A DNA stretch of 52,488 nt from Candidatus Rokuibacteriota bacterium (GTDB taxonomy: Bacteria > Methylomirabilota > Methylomirabilia > Rokubacteriales > CSP1-6), in contig QHSR01000025.1 of the NCBI GenBank assembly GCA_003221635.1, positions 1 through 52,488 on the forward strand, in the 5' to 3' direction. The stretch's first letter is position 1. The number at the start of each line of letters is the position of its first letter. The notes beneath the pieces are model-generated. The model worked only from the letters and a program-made list of their open reading frames with translations, was not told where the DNA came from and did no database searches. Below, one piece after another: positions 19,732 through 27,577 of the stretch. Both the position numbers and the translations under genes were made by a program.

Positions 19732-20957
19732 GGGGGTGTCTCCGGCGGGGCGAGCGTTCTGAGATCGACGTTCGGATCCTCCAGGCGCGCCGGATCGACC
19801 GCCACGCGCGCCTTGATGATCGCAAGCGCCCGTCGCAGATCTCGCCCCTGATTGATCGCCACGACCGACTCGACACGCCCTTCCGCCATGTAGAACGCCA
19901 TGAACTTCCGCGTCGGGAGGCTACCACGCACGACGACCGCGTCCCAGGCCGCGTGGAATCCCGCGTACTGGATGTTCGCGTCGTACTGATCGGACCAGAA
20001 CCAGTGCACCTCGTCGTAGGGCTGAGCCCGGCCGAGCATGCTGCGCGCGGCGGCGGCGCCCTGCTTCACGCCGTTCTGCCAGTGCTCGACGCGCATCTGG
20101 CGCGCGCACACGGGGTGATAGTGATTGGCGACGTCGCCCGCCGCGAAGATGCCCGGCACGTTCGTGCGGCAGTACTCGTCGACCACGATACCGTTGTCGG
20201 TCCGCACGCTGGTCCCGGCGACCAGCTCGGTGGCGGGCTCGATCCCGAGTCCGAAGACCGCCAGCTCGCACTCGACGCGGCGACCGCTCCGGGTCACGAC
20301 GCGCTCGACGCGGCCGTTTCCCTCGAACGCCGACACGGCGTCGCCCAGGACGAGCTCGACCCCGTGATCTCGATGGAGCCCTTCGACCACCCGACCGATC
20401 TCCTCGCCGAGCGCCCGATAGAGCGGCGTCTTGAAGGGCTCGATCGCGGTGACCTCGAGACCGCACTGGCGTATCGACGCCGCGACCTCGGCGCCGATGA
20501 AGCCCATGCCCACCACGACGGCCCGGCCCCCGCGCGCGACCGCGTCGCGGATGCGATCGGCGTCGGCCACCGTGCGCAAGTCGTAGACGCCGGGCAAGTC
20601 GAGGCCGGGAATCGGGAAGCGCCGGTTCCGCCCGCCGGTGGCGATGAGGACACTGTCGAACTCGAGCCGCTCACCGCCCTGGAGCTCGAGCGTCCGCTTC
20701 CCCGGATCGACGCTCACCACCCTGGTCCCGAGCCGCGTCTCGATGTCGCGCTCGCGATAGAACTCGGGCTGACGCAGCAGCGTCTTCTCGAACGGCATCC
20801 CGCCGCGCAGATACGCCTTCGAGAGCGGCGGGCGATCGTACGGAAGCTGCGGCTCCGCACCCAGAAGCACCACCCGCCCGTCGAACCCCTCCTCGCGCAG
20901 CGTCGCCGCCGCGGAGGCGCCGGTGAGGCTCGCGCCGACGATCGCGATCGTCGGCAT
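19728..20957 (-). CDS. FAD-dependent ferredoxin/rubredoxin reductase-type oxidoreductase
   Basis: A 409-residue NAD(P)H:ferredoxin reductase of the BphA4/ThcD type. The N-terminal FAD site is IVGASLTGASAAATLREEGF, the NAD site is VVVGMGFIGAEVAA at about 150, and GIFAAGDVANHYHP binds the flavin ribityl chain at about 280. A C-terminal reductase domain follows. It should transfer electrons to the Rieske protein encoded just upstream. Junctions are tight: the start overlaps the Rieske stop (TGATG) and the stop overlaps the LLM start (ATGA). The ring-hydroxylating terminal oxygenase of a classical dioxygenase system is absent. Confidence 0.9.
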   Translation of the reverse strand: MPTIAIVGASLTGASAAATLREEGFDGRVVLLGAEPQLPYDRPPLSKAYLRGGMPFEKTLLRQPEFYRERDIETRLGTRVVSVDPGKRTLELQGGERLEFDSVLIATGGRNRRFPIPGLDLPGVYDLRTVADADRIRDAVARGGRAVVVGMGFIGAEVAASIRQCGLEVTAIEPFKTPLYRALGEEIGRVVEGLHRDHGVELVLGDAVSAFEGNGRVERVVTRSGRRVECELAVFGLGIEPATELVAGTSVRTDNGIVVDEYCRTNVPGIFAAGDVANHYHPVCARQMRVEHWQNGVKQGAAAARSMLGRAQPYDEVHWFWSDQYDANIQYAGFHAAWDAVVVRGSLPTRKFMAFYMAEGRVESVVAINQGRDLRRALAIIKARVAVDPARLEDPNVDLRTLAPPETPP

Positions 20958-21265
20958 CAGAACTCCACTTGCAGGTCGTTACCCTGGACGCGAACCGGAT
21001 AGACCTTGAGCGGCACGGTGGCCGGCGGCGCGAGCACGGCGCCGGTGCGAATATCGAACTCGGCGAAGTGACAGGGGCATGTCACCACCGTGCGTGCGAG
21101 CTCGCCTTCGGCCAGCGAGCAGTCCTCGTGCGTGCACGTGTCGTCGAACGCGTGAAAGGCGCCGCCGACGTTCGCCACCGCCACCGGCAGGTTGTCGATC
21201 TCCACCTTGATCATCTGCCCGGGCTGGATGCTGTCGGCTTTCGCCACGGTCACGAATCGGGCCAT
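20957..21265 (-). CDS. Rieske [2Fe-2S] ferredoxin (biphenyl-dioxygenase type)
   Basis: A 102-residue soluble Rieske electron carrier. The cluster ligands are visible as CTHEDCSL and CPCHFAEFD (Cys-x-His and Cys-x2-His), with the usual spacing and a C-terminal beta strand PLKVYPVRVQGNDLQVEF. There is no signal peptide, so it acts in the cytoplasm. AAAGGA precedes the ATG. It is the first gene of the Rieske-reductase-LLM operon. Confidence 0.93.
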   Translation of the reverse strand: MARFVTVAKADSIQPGQMIKVEIDNLPVAVANVGGAFHAFDDTCTHEDCSLAEGELARTVVTCPCHFAEFDIRTGAVLAPPATVPLKVYPVRVQGNDLQVEF

Positions 21266-21343
21266 GTCGGTGTCCTTTCCATCCTGGTATCGCGGCTGAG
21301 CGGACCGAGCTTAGCCGCGTTGCGCGCGGGTGGTCAAGACGGC

Positions 21344-21383
21344 GGCCTCGGGCGGGATAACCGGCGCCATCCCGCCCGAGGCC
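21344..21383 (-). terminator. Strong hairpin between esterase-like gene and Rieske operon
   Basis: Perfect 15-base arms (GGCCTCGGGCGGGAT and ATCCCGCCCGAGGCC) enclose a 10-base loop. It lies 18 bases past the stop of the upstream hydrolase gene and before the Rieske gene. The stem is strong enough to terminate, but the bases after it are not U-rich, so it could instead be a processing or stability element. Confidence 0.5.
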
Positions 21384-21400
21384 CGAGCGAACGGGGAGTG

Positions 21401-22258
21401 TTACCCGAGCTGCTTGTGAACGAACTCGATGATCTTTTCGATCGCCTGCTTGGCCGCCGGTGAATTCGGATTCCTGGTCATGAACCCTTCCGACTCGCCC
21501 TCGAGCAGCTCCACCTCGACCTGGCCGCCCGCCTTCCGGTACAGCGTGACGAAGCGGTCGAGTTGCGGACGGGGATGCGCGGCGTCGTTGGTGCCCTGGA
21601 TGACGACCGCCGGAGGCATCTCGACACGCTCGCCGCGCTCGAGTGCCCGCACCGGGTTGCCCTCGGCCATGGCGTCTTCGGTCTGCCAGTACTGGTCGTG
21701 GCAGGGCAGGACACGGTCGACGATTTCCGGGTACGGCTTGCCGGCTGCCTTCAGCTGCTTCGCGTACTGATAGCGGCCCAGCGGATCGATGACCGGCCAG
21801 CACATGACGACGCAGCGTACGGTGGCATCGACGGCCGGCGAGCCGGCGGGGAGCGGCAGCGCCGCGTAGCGCGCGTCCCTCGGCCTCATCGCGCTCAGCA
21901 TCGCCTGATGACCACCGCTCGAGCTCCCCATGGTCCCCATCATGTCCGGCCGGCTGTGCCACTGGGCGGCCCGGGTCTTGGCCCAGCGGATTCCATAGTT
22001 GATGTCGGCCATCGACCCCGGATACGGCGCCACCGGCGGCATGCGGAAGTCCAGCGACGCCACCACCACCCCGGTCTTCGCGAGCGCCTCGTTCATGACG
22101 TTGTCGCTCAGCCGGTCGCCCCGGCACCACGCCCCGCCGTGCAGCTCGACGATCAGGGGAAATGGCCCCTCGCCGCGCGGCTTGAAGAGCCGGGCCAGCA
22201 GCGGCGTATTCCCGTGACGGACGTATTCGATGTCTTCGACGTCAAGCTGGTAGGTCAT
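21401..22258 (-). CDS. Alpha/beta hydrolase, esterase/lipase-like, catalytic His apparently replaced
   Basis: A 285-residue hydrolase of the hormone-sensitive-lipase/BD-FAE type. VELHGGAWCRGD gives the HGG oxyanion signature, GTMGSSSGGHQAM the nucleophile Ser, and GTNDAAHPRP the acid. Where related proteins have the catalytic His near the C-terminus (a PHGF- or PHAF-like motif), this one reads GESEGFMTRN, with Glu at the expected His position. It may be inactive, have altered chemistry, or use another His. GAGAGGAG precedes the ATG. It is separated from the Rieske operon by a strong hairpin. Confidence 0.8.
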   Translation of the reverse strand: MTYQLDVEDIEYVRHGNTPLLARLFKPRGEGPFPLIVELHGGAWCRGDRLSDNVMNEALAKTGVVVASLDFRMPPVAPYPGSMADINYGIRWAKTRAAQWHSRPDMMGTMGSSSGGHQAMLSAMRPRDARYAALPLPAGSPAVDATVRCVVMCWPVIDPLGRYQYAKQLKAAGKPYPEIVDRVLPCHDQYWQTEDAMAEGNPVRALERGERVEMPPAVVIQGTNDAAHPRPQLDRFVTLYRKAGGQVEVELLEGESEGFMTRNPNSPAAKQAIEKIIEFVHKQLG

Positions 22259-22401
22259 GATGGGCTCCTCTCAAGGTCGGCGATCGCTCGCCGGGGTGAC
22301 CCGTAGTGTATCATCCGGCGTGGCGCGGGCGCCGCGGGGTGGCACGTGAGAACGACGCGGCCGTTCTCGCGCTTCCCGTCCGGTCACGGGTGCCGCATTC
22401 G

Positions 22402-23445
22402 CTAGGCGACCTTCGGGATGACCTTCTCGGCGAAGAGCCGCATCGAGCGGACGACCTTGTCGTGGGCGAGGCCGCCGCGCGCGAAGGCGCCCATGAAGTG
22501 GCTCACTCCGAGCCCCTCGTGGTGCATGCGGATCTTGTCGGCGACCTCCTCGGGGTCGCCGGTGATCGCTGCCTGATCGAGCGCCTCCTCGTCGGTGAGC
22601 GACAGCAGATTTTCGCGCACGCGGCGATAGAAGCGGTACTGGTCGGGTGGCGCGCCCGCCGGATCGGAGATCAAGCCCGCCTGCGTGCGGTAGAACCACG
22701 TGATCGGCTCACGCAGATCCTCACGCGCCTGTTTCGATGTCTCGGCGACGTGGATGATCTTGTTGACGCAGATCTCGGCGCCCTCGTCGGTGCCGTGCGC
22801 GGCGCGCCACTCGGCGTGGTAGGCGTCGTAGTTCTTCCTCAGGACGTCCAGCGGCGTGAAGGACGGGGAGGTCAGGATCTTGAGCCCGCGGCGCGCGGCC
22901 AGGGTGTAGGTGTCGGGTGAGACCGCCGCCGTCCAGAGCGGCGGGTGCGGCTTCTGGATCGGCTTCGGCAGGACGCGCACGTCCTCGACCGTGTAGTGCT
23001 TGCCCCTGAACGTGAGACGATCTTCGGTCCAGGCGCGCCGCACGATTTCCAGGCTCTCATCGAAGCTCTCGCGAGTGCCCTCCATCGAGACGCCGAGCCC
23101 GCGGAACTCGCTCGGTTGATAGCCGCGGCCCAGGCCGAACTCGAGCCGCCCCCCCGAGAGGATGTCGATCTCGGCCCACTCCTCGGCGATCCGCAGCGGG
23201 TGCTCGAACGGTGCGATGACCACCGCGGTCCCGATGCGCACCCGGCGGGTCGCGCCGGCGACGGCCCCGGCCAACGGCGCGAGCGAGGGACAGATGCCGT
23301 ACGGCGAGAAGTGGTGCTCCGCCAGCCAGACGACGTCGAAGCCGAGCTCGTCGGCCAGACGGCACTCCTCGAGCGTGTTCCGGTACACCTCGGCGTGCGT
23401 CTGCCACTCTCGAATCGACAGGAGGTTCTGGGTCGAGAATTTCAT
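22402..23445 (-). CDS. LLM-class flavin-dependent oxidoreductase (luciferase-like)
   Basis: A 347-residue luciferase-like TIM barrel. Marks are LADELGFDVVWLAEHHFSPY, ILSGGRLEFGLGRGYQPSEF, DESLEIVRRAWTEDRLTFRG and VLPKPIQKPHPPLW. The substrate is unknown. There is no Shine-Dalgarno. CATAAT ends 8 bases before the ATG and a TTGACT -35 lies 16 bases further up, inside a palindromic repeat, so the message is probably near-leaderless and controlled at that repeat. It shares overall pattern but not close sequence with the LLM gene at 18586. Confidence 0.88.
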   Translation of the reverse strand: MKFSTQNLLSIREWQTHAEVYRNTLEECRLADELGFDVVWLAEHHFSPYGICPSLAPLAGAVAGATRRVRIGTAVVIAPFEHPLRIAEEWAEIDILSGGRLEFGLGRGYQPSEFRGLGVSMEGTRESFDESLEIVRRAWTEDRLTFRGKHYTVEDVRVLPKPIQKPHPPLWTAAVSPDTYTLAARRGLKILTSPSFTPLDVLRKNYDAYHAEWRAAHGTDEGAEICVNKIIHVAETSKQAREDLREPITWFYRTQAGLISDPAGAPPDQYRFYRRVRENLLSLTDEEALDQAAITGDPEEVADKIRMHHEGLGVSHFMGAFARGGLAHDKVVRSMRLFAEKVIPKVA

Positions 23446-23453
23446 AGCCAGCG

Positions 23454-23481
23454 ATTATGGGCGAACCGCCCGGGAAGTCAA
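23454..23481 (-). promoter_or_regulatory. Sigma-70 promoter for the LLM oxidoreductase gene
   Basis: On the minus strand TTGACT (23476-23481), a 16-base spacer and CATAAT (23454-23459) end 8 bases before ATG 23445. The -35 box overlaps the first of three palindromic repeats. Confidence 0.65.
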
Positions 23482-23556
23482 CCGGCGACCGGTTGACCCG
23501 GGAAGTCAACCGGCGACCGGTTGACCTGCGAAGTCAACCGGCGAGCGCCGGTTGGC
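23472..23556. repeat. Three 28-bp direct repeats, each containing a palindrome; candidate operator array
   Basis: Palindromes start at 23477, 23505 and 23533, exactly 28 bases apart. The first two are identical, with arms GTCAACCGG and CCGGTTGAC around CGA. The third is diverged (AACCGGCG-AG-CGCCGGTT) and covers the last codons of the histidine kinase gene. The first covers the -35 box of the LLM gene. A regulator binding as a dimer is the simplest explanation; a transcription terminator for the kinase gene is possible but has no U tract. Confidence 0.75.
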
Positions 23557-25696
23557 GCAAGACCTCGGCGATCTTCCGTGCGAGCGCGTCCGGCGTGATG
23601 GGCTTCTGGAGCAAGACCTCGTCGGGGATGGGCGGCTCGGCATAGCCCGACATGAAGAGCGTCCGCGTGTCCGGGCGCACGGCCCGCATCCGCTCGGCCA
23701 GCTCGCGGCCGTCCATCCCGGGCATGACGACGTCGGTGAGAAGGAGATGAATCCGGTCGGGGAAGCGCTGGCTCAGCGCCAGGGCCTCGATTCCGTCACC
23801 CGCGACCAGCACGCGGTAGCCGAGCCGGCTCAGGATCTCGCACACCAGCCCCCGGACGGCCGCCTCGTCCTCGGCGACCAGGATCGTCTCCGCTCCGCCG
23901 GGGAGCGGGCCGCGCCCGCTGTCGTCGCGGGGAGCTTCGATCGGCGCTTCGATCCTCGGCAGATAGACGCTGAACGCCGCGCCCCGTCCTGGCGCGCTCT
24001 CGACGGCGATGCACCCGCCATGCTGCTTGACGATTCCGTACACCGTCGACAGCCCGAGTCCGCATCCCTTCCCGCGCGCCTTGGTCGTGAAGAAAGGCTC
24101 GAAGGCGCGCTGCCGCGCCTCCTCGTCCATGCCAAGTCCCGTGTCGCGGACCTCGAGCAGCACGTGCGGGCCGGCGGTCGCGGCCGGATGCACCGCAACG
24201 AACTCGGCGTCCAGCGTGATGTTGCGTGTCGCGATGCTCAGCCGGCCGCCGGCCGGCATGGCATCTCGCGCATTGACCGCGAAGTTGACGATGATCTGCT
24301 CGATCTGTCCCGGGTCGGCCATGATGAGGTCGAGCTTCGAGTCGAGCGTGACGACGAGCTGGATGTTCTCGCCGATCAGACGCCCGAGCATGTCGCTCAC
24401 GCTGGTGACGGTGGCGTTGAGATCGAGTGGCTGCCGGGCGGACGCCTGATTGCGGCTGAACGCGAGGAGCTGTCGCGTCAGGCTCGCGGCGCGCTGGGCG
24501 GTGCTCTCGATCTGGTCGAGGTCCTGGTACACCGGGTCCTCGGGCTGGTAACGGGCGAGCAGGAGCTGGCAACGGCCGATGACTACGGTGAGCACATTGT
24601 TGAAGTCGTGCGCGACGCCACCCGCAAGGCGCCCGATCGCCTCGATCTTCTGGAGCTGGCGCATCTCGCTCTCGCGCTGACGCAGGACCTGTTCGGCCCG
24701 CTGACGCTCCGTGACGTCCCGGCCCACGCCGGTGAGACCGCTCACCTGGCCGTGCTCATCCGTAAGCGCCGCGCCCGTCCACTGGTAGGGGATGAGGACG
24801 CCGTCGGCGCCACGCAATCGGCTCTCGACCTCGAACGGCTTGTCCGCGAGGCCCGAGGCGAGCGCCGCGCGGCACGCATCGCGATCGTCCTCGGCGAGCA
24901 GATCGATCAGTGGTGTGCCCTTGAGGTCCTCCGCGCCGCGCCCGGTCACGCTCTCGAGCTTCCGGTTCCAGAGGCTCAGACCTCCGGCGCGGTCGAGCAC
25001 GTAGATGACGTCGGGGATCGCCTCGACGAAGCGCTCGAGCTCTTGATACGTCGCCCGGAGGCGCCGACGGCTGTCACGGAGCGCGCGCGCCAGGATGGCC
25101 GCGAGCGCGCCGGCGATGTTGAGGATGATCAGGTTGAACGCGGCGATCGTCGCGGCGTTCGGGAGCTCGAACGGCGCGCTCAGGATCCCCGCGTGCTGCA
25201 GCACGAGGATCGCAACGTAGCTGACCGTCGCCGCCGCCGTCGCCATGAGGCAGGCCCGGCTCGAGCACGTGATCCCCACATAGATCGTCACGATCAAGTA
25301 GACCCCGAGGTACTGCGCCGCGGCGAGTCCGCCGGCCAGGTAGAGCCCGATGCTGATCAGGAAAATGTCGACGAGCATGCGTGCATGGGCCTGAGCGCGG
25401 TGGCCGCGCCCGCTGCGCGCCGCAAGGTAGTAAGGCCAGTTGAGGACGAGCGCGCAGAGCGCGAGCGGCGCGATGCGCCGGGCGATGGCCTCGGGCTCGA
25501 TGGGAAAGACGATCTGGAACGCCAGGATGACGAGCGCGACGCCACTGCGGACCGCCAGCTCCTGGTAGAGCCGCTGTCGCCGGCGCAGGCCTCTCGAGGC
25601 GGGGTTGTCGTGGGCCCGCTCGAGCGACGGCCGGACGTAGTTCGCCTCTCTGCGTCCCGTGTGCACCGCTCTGTGAGAAGGCAAGGCCGGTGCCAC
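23534..25696 (-). CDS. PAS-domain hybrid sensor histidine kinase with receiver
   Basis: A 720-residue membrane sensor. Five or six hydrophobic segments at about residues 47-200 form the sensor region, then comes a PAS domain at about 212-330. HisKA has LAGGVAHDFNNVLTVV, and the ATPase has FAVNARDAM, DTGLGMDEEARQRAF and GCGLGLSTVYG. A C-terminal receiver at about 600-715 has VAEDEAAV, phospho-Asp in LLTDVVMPGMDG and Lys in LLQKPI. The GTG start at 25696 has GGAGG just upstream. It is divergent from the NMT1-type binding protein, with a perfect inverted repeat in the gap. Its 3' end overlaps a palindromic repeat. Confidence 0.88.
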   Translation of the reverse strand: MAPALPSHRAVHTGRREANYVRPSLERAHDNPASRGLRRRQRLYQELAVRSGVALVILAFQIVFPIEPEAIARRIAPLALCALVLNWPYYLAARSGRGHRAQAHARMLVDIFLISIGLYLAGGLAAAQYLGVYLIVTIYVGITCSSRACLMATAAATVSYVAILVLQHAGILSAPFELPNAATIAAFNLIILNIAGALAAILARALRDSRRRLRATYQELERFVEAIPDVIYVLDRAGGLSLWNRKLESVTGRGAEDLKGTPLIDLLAEDDRDACRAALASGLADKPFEVESRLRGADGVLIPYQWTGAALTDEHGQVSGLTGVGRDVTERQRAEQVLRQRESEMRQLQKIEAIGRLAGGVAHDFNNVLTVVIGRCQLLLARYQPEDPVYQDLDQIESTAQRAASLTRQLLAFSRNQASARQPLDLNATVTSVSDMLGRLIGENIQLVVTLDSKLDLIMADPGQIEQIIVNFAVNARDAMPAGGRLSIATRNITLDAEFVAVHPAATAGPHVLLEVRDTGLGMDEEARQRAFEPFFTTKARGKGCGLGLSTVYGIVKQHGGCIAVESAPGRGAAFSVYLPRIEAPIEAPRDDSGRGPLPGGAETILVAEDEAAVRGLVCEILSRLGYRVLVAGDGIEALALSQRFPDRIHLLLTDVVMPGMDGRELAERMRAVRPDTRTLFMSGYAEPPIPDEVLLQKPITPDALARKIAEVLRQPALAG

Positions 25697-25737
25697 GGGC
25701 CGCCTCCATTGAAATCAATCCGATAGGGGATGCTCGT

Positions 25738-25763
25738 GGGACCTTTCTGGACAGAAAGGTCCC
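25738..25763. promoter_or_regulatory. Perfect inverted repeat in the divergent kinase / binding-protein gap
   Basis: GGGACCTTTCT and AGAAAGGTCCC flank a 4-base GGAC centre. The element lies 42 bases upstream of the kinase GTG and 30 bases upstream of a TATACT box for the plus-strand gene, a good place for an operator acting on both promoters. Confidence 0.6.
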
Positions 25764-25792
25764 GGGGGAGGCGGTGCGAAATCAGCCGGGCG

Positions 25793-25798
25793 TATACT
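25793..25798 (+). promoter_or_regulatory. -10 element (TATACT) with near-leaderless spacing
   Basis: TATACT ends 8 bases before GTG 25807; no Shine-Dalgarno is present. The -35 region shows no clear match. Confidence 0.5.
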
Positions 25799-25806
25799 CC
25801 GGTGTC

Positions 25807-26724
25807 GTGACGCCGGGTCGCCGTCTCCGAGTCGTCGAAGCCTTCCGTTCCATCTTCTACGCGCCCCTGCCAGTCGCCATACACGGCGGTCACCTCGCCG
25901 CCGAGGGGCTCGAGATCGAGCTGGCAACTGCGGCGCTGGGAGCCGGCACGGTCGAGGCGCTCCGAACCGGTGACGCGGACATCGCGCTTTCTGGTCTCAT
26001 GCGGAGCTTCGAGCTCCTCGACCGCGGCGCGTCACGTCTCGTCCACTTCGCCGGCGTGAACGATCGTAACGGCTTCTTCCTCGTGAGCCGCGAGGCGCGA
26101 CCCCGCTTCGGGTGGTCGGATCTGGTCGGGCGGACGGTGATCTCGTTCGGCGGCGCGCCCACGCCATGGCTCTGCATGCAGGCGGTGCTGCGCCGCCACG
26201 GCGTCGATCCGACGCGGGTCACCTTCCTGCGCGATCTCTCCACGCCAGAGGCGCTGGCCGCCTTCCGCGCACGCAAGGCGGACTTCCTCGAGACCGGCCC
26301 ACCCGTCGTCGATCAGCTCATCGCGGACGGTACCGGGCACCTGGTCGCCTCGATGGGCGAGGCCACCGGGCCGGTGCCGTTCAGCTCGTTCATGGCGACG
26401 CCGGAGACCCTCACCGCGAACCGTACCGTCCTCGTCAGCTTCGTCCGCGGCCTCCACCGGGCGCAGCGCTGGATGGCGTCGACGGGAGCGGCCGAGATCG
26501 CCGCGGTGATCGCCCCCGCGTTCGGCGACATGGATCCGAGGGTCTGCGTCGCGGCGGTCGATCGCTATCTGCGGCAATCGACCTGGGCGCGCGATCCGGT
26601 GCTGACGCGCACGGGGTTCGACGCGCTCCAGGCGATCCTGCTGGCCGCCGGGTTCATCACGCGATCGCATCGCTTCGAGGAGCTCGTCGACACCGACATC
26701 GCGCGGCAGGCAGTCGGCTACTGA
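25807..26724 (+). CDS. NMT1/THI5-like ABC substrate-binding protein
   Basis: A 305-residue solute-binding protein of the NMT1/SsuA type. VVEAFRSIFYAPLPVAIHGG begins the fold, AGTVEALRTGDADIALSGLM is the ligand-loop region, and VGRTVISFGGAPTPW and RKADFLETGPPV follow. Family members bind pyrimidine precursors, sulfonates or nitrate. No clear signal peptide is seen from GTG 25807; the frame is open to 25690, but that extension lacks a signal peptide too, so location is uncertain. No permease or ATPase is adjacent. Its stop overlaps the SDR gene end by 7 bases in convergent orientation. Confidence 0.8.
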   Translation: MTPGRRLRVVEAFRSIFYAPLPVAIHGGHLAAEGLEIELATAALGAGTVEALRTGDADIALSGLMRSFELLDRGASRLVHFAGVNDRNGFFLVSREARPRFGWSDLVGRTVISFGGAPTPWLCMQAVLRRHGVDPTRVTFLRDLSTPEALAAFRARKADFLETGPPVVDQLIADGTGHLVASMGEATGPVPFSSFMATPETLTANRTVLVSFVRGLHRAQRWMASTGAAEIAAVIAPAFGDMDPRVCVAAVDRYLRQSTWARDPVLTRTGFDALQAILLAAGFITRSHRFEELVDTDIARQAVGY

Positions 26725-27482
26725 CCTCCCGTCACGTCGATCGTCACCCCGGTGACGAAGTCGGCGTCGCTGGACGCGAGAAAGCAGATGACGCGCGCCT
26801 GGTCCTCGGGCTCCGCCACCCGGCCCAGCGGCACACGCGAATTCTCCCGAGCGCGTTCCTCCGCCGACATCCGGTCCCATCGCGGGCGTAGCCGCGGGCT
26901 CAAGGTGAGGCTCGGGGCGATGGCGTTCACCGTCACACCGTACGGGCCGAGCTCGAAGGAGAGCTTCCGGGTGAAGGCGATGATCCCGCCTTTGGCGGTG
27001 GCGTACGCGCTGCTGCTCGTGGGGCTCAGGCCGCGCCCCGCGATCGACGAGATGTTGACGATCTTTCCGCCCCGCTGGCGCTTCATCACCGGCGCGACCG
27101 CGTTGGAGAAAAGAAAGGTCCCGGTGAGGTTGAAGTGGAGCAGGCGCTGCCAGTCGTCGAGCGTCAGCTCGTCCACCGCGGCGGCGGGCTTCGGGATGAT
27201 CGTGCTGCCGCCGACCGCATTGACGAGAATGTCGATGCGGCCGTGCTCGTCGACGATCCGTCGCACCGCGCCCGCCACCTGGGCGGCGTCGAGCGCGTCG
27301 GCCACGAGACCGTGGGCGGTGCCGCCCGCGGTGCGGATGGCGCCGACCGCCTGATCCAGGGTCTCCTTGTCGAGATCGACGGCGATCACGGTCCCGCCCT
27401 CTCGACCGACGATCTCGGCGGTCGCCCGCCCGATGCCGCGGCCCGCAGCCGTGATCAACGCGGTCCGTCCCTTGAATCTCAT
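26718..27482 (-). CDS. SDR-family NAD(P)-dependent oxidoreductase
   Basis: A 254-residue classical short-chain dehydrogenase. The cofactor motif is ALITAAGRGIGRATAE, the structural motif reads LVNAVGG (NAVG instead of NNAG), and the catalytic set is Ser in VNISSIAG and Tyr/Lys in AYATAKGG. The C-terminal DFVTGVTIDVTGGQ is typical. An acidic residue after beta-2 (AVDLDKET) suggests NAD(H) preference. GGAGG precedes the ATG. The substrate is unknown. It is divergent from the amidohydrolase gene, which may share its pathway. Confidence 0.9.
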   Translation of the reverse strand: MRFKGRTALITAAGRGIGRATAEIVGREGGTVIAVDLDKETLDQAVGAIRTAGGTAHGLVADALDAAQVAGAVRRIVDEHGRIDILVNAVGGSTIIPKPAAAVDELTLDDWQRLLHFNLTGTFLFSNAVAPVMKRQRGGKIVNISSIAGRGLSPTSSSAYATAKGGIIAFTRKLSFELGPYGVTVNAIAPSLTLSPRLRPRWDRMSAEERARENSRVPLGRVAEPEDQARVICFLASSDADFVTGVTIDVTGGQ

Positions 27483-27541
27483 GCCCGTCCTCCCTCTCCG
27501 GCTCGATGGGGAAATGCTCGCTGCACCCTAGAGCGGCCGAC

Positions 27542-27570
27542 TTGCCTTGTCAATTCGCTGCTGCTACGCT
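27542..27570 (+). promoter_or_regulatory. Sigma-70 promoter with leaderless spacing for the amidohydrolase gene
   Basis: TTGCCT (27542-27547), a 17-base spacer and TACGCT (27565-27570) end 7 bases before ATG 27578. Transcription should start at the ATG. Confidence 0.6.
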
Positions 27571-27577
27571 CGCGGCC

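Noticed and set aside
23552-25726. A 724-codon plus-strand frame opposite the PAS hybrid kinase
   Set aside because: Shadow of a gene with intact kinase motifs on the minus strand; no recognisable domain.
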